Shown here in pieces: positions 5,245 through 5,403 of a stretch of 5,403 nucleotides of DNA. Within the stretch, counting starts at the first letter, position 1; the number at the start of each line of letters is the position of its first letter. The position numbers and the translations under genes are program-made. The DNA is from Pseudomonadales bacterium (GTDB lineage Bacteria > Pseudomonadota > Gammaproteobacteria > Pseudomonadales > Pseudohongiellaceae). The stretch spans positions 1 to 5,403 of the forward strand of contig JAITMI010000401.1 in NCBI GenBank assembly GCA_031277435.1. The letters are read 5' to 3'. A model generated the notes under the pieces. That model saw nothing but the letters and a program-made list of their open reading frames with translations. It did no database searches and was not told the DNA's origin.

Positions 5245-5403
5245 ATGCGCATTGTTGCCGCTGTGTTATGCTTGACTCTTGTATGGATTGTTTTGACGGA
5301 AACCATTACTTTGGCTAGCGTCTTGATAGGCATTCTGGTTGCCACGCTGACCGTTTTGTTTTCGAGGAAATTTTTGCCGGCAAAAATAAGGGGCAAGTTC
5401 AGC
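5245..5403 (+). CDS. mnhE: Probable Na+/H+ antiporter subunit E (MnhE/MrpE), N-terminal part
   Basis: Fifty-three codons are open to the right edge, so the gene is partial. The N-terminus is hydrophobic: VAAVLCLTLVWIVL (4-17), then TETITLASVLIGILVATL (18-35), then a basic stretch with RK (41-42). This L-x-W-x-x-L-T-x-x-x-(S/T)-L-x-x-x-L-x-G pattern is that of MnhE/MrpE, a small membrane subunit (about 160 residues when complete) of the multisubunit cation/proton antiporter. AGGGA (5235-5239) lies about 5 bases before the start. A promoter directly ahead suggests this is the first gene of an operon; arrangements beginning with subunits E, F and G are known. Only the N-terminus is visible, so another small two-helix membrane protein cannot be excluded. 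Confidence 0.6.
   Translation, partial: MRIVAAVLCLTLVWIVLTETITLASVLIGILVATLTVLFSRKFLPAKIRGKFS

Overview
The window is GC-rich, uses mostly C- or G-ending codons, has good Shine-Dalgarno sites and reads like a proteobacterial chromosome. A protocatechuate/gallate 4,5-cleavage gene group, a Tat-type secreted VOC protein and a GC-rich intergenic hairpin repeat would fit a soil or freshwater beta- or gammaproteobacterium. The taxonomic guess is tentative because no rRNA or marker gene is present.

Layout. (1) 1-992, minus strand: a tandem-VOC (glyoxalase/dioxygenase-fold) protein with a twin-arginine signal peptide; its last residues lie beyond the left edge. (2) 1169-1828, plus strand: a small secreted lectin-like protein, divergent from the VOC gene. 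(3) 1829-2020: convergent intergenic space filled by two inverted copies of a GC-rich hairpin repeat and a possible minus-strand terminator. (4) 2021-3088, minus strand: galD, 4-oxalomesaconate tautomerase. (5) 3089-3197: divergent control region with a perfect 14-bp palindrome and an overlapping 10-bp inverted repeat. (6) 3198-3896, plus strand: ligK/galC, the aldolase for 4-carboxy-4-hydroxy-2-oxoadipate. (7) 3944-4906, plus strand: ligC, CHMS dehydrogenase, complete in length but interrupted by an in-frame TAG at codon 188, followed by a strong terminator. (8) 4907-5244: a more AT-rich stretch with a 38-codon remnant of a winged-helix regulator and a strong promoter. (9) 5245-5403, plus strand: the start of a probable MnhE/MrpE cation-antiporter subunit, running off the right edge.

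How the genes work together. LigC makes 2-pyrone-4,6-dicarboxylate from the protocatechuate 4,5-cleavage product. GalD isomerises 4-oxalomesaconate, and LigK splits the hydrated product to pyruvate and oxaloacetate. The ring-opening dioxygenase (LigAB or GalA), the pyrone hydrolase (LigI) and the hydratase (LigJ/GalB) are not in the window. If the TAG is real and not read through, the protocatechuate branch loses its dehydrogenase, while GalD and LigK could still serve gallate breakdown, which does not need LigC.

I see no wholly new system. The points most worth a second look are the amber codon in ligC, the nested inverted repeats ahead of ligK, the paired hairpin repeat with a compensatory base change, and the decayed regulator with an apparently surviving operator.
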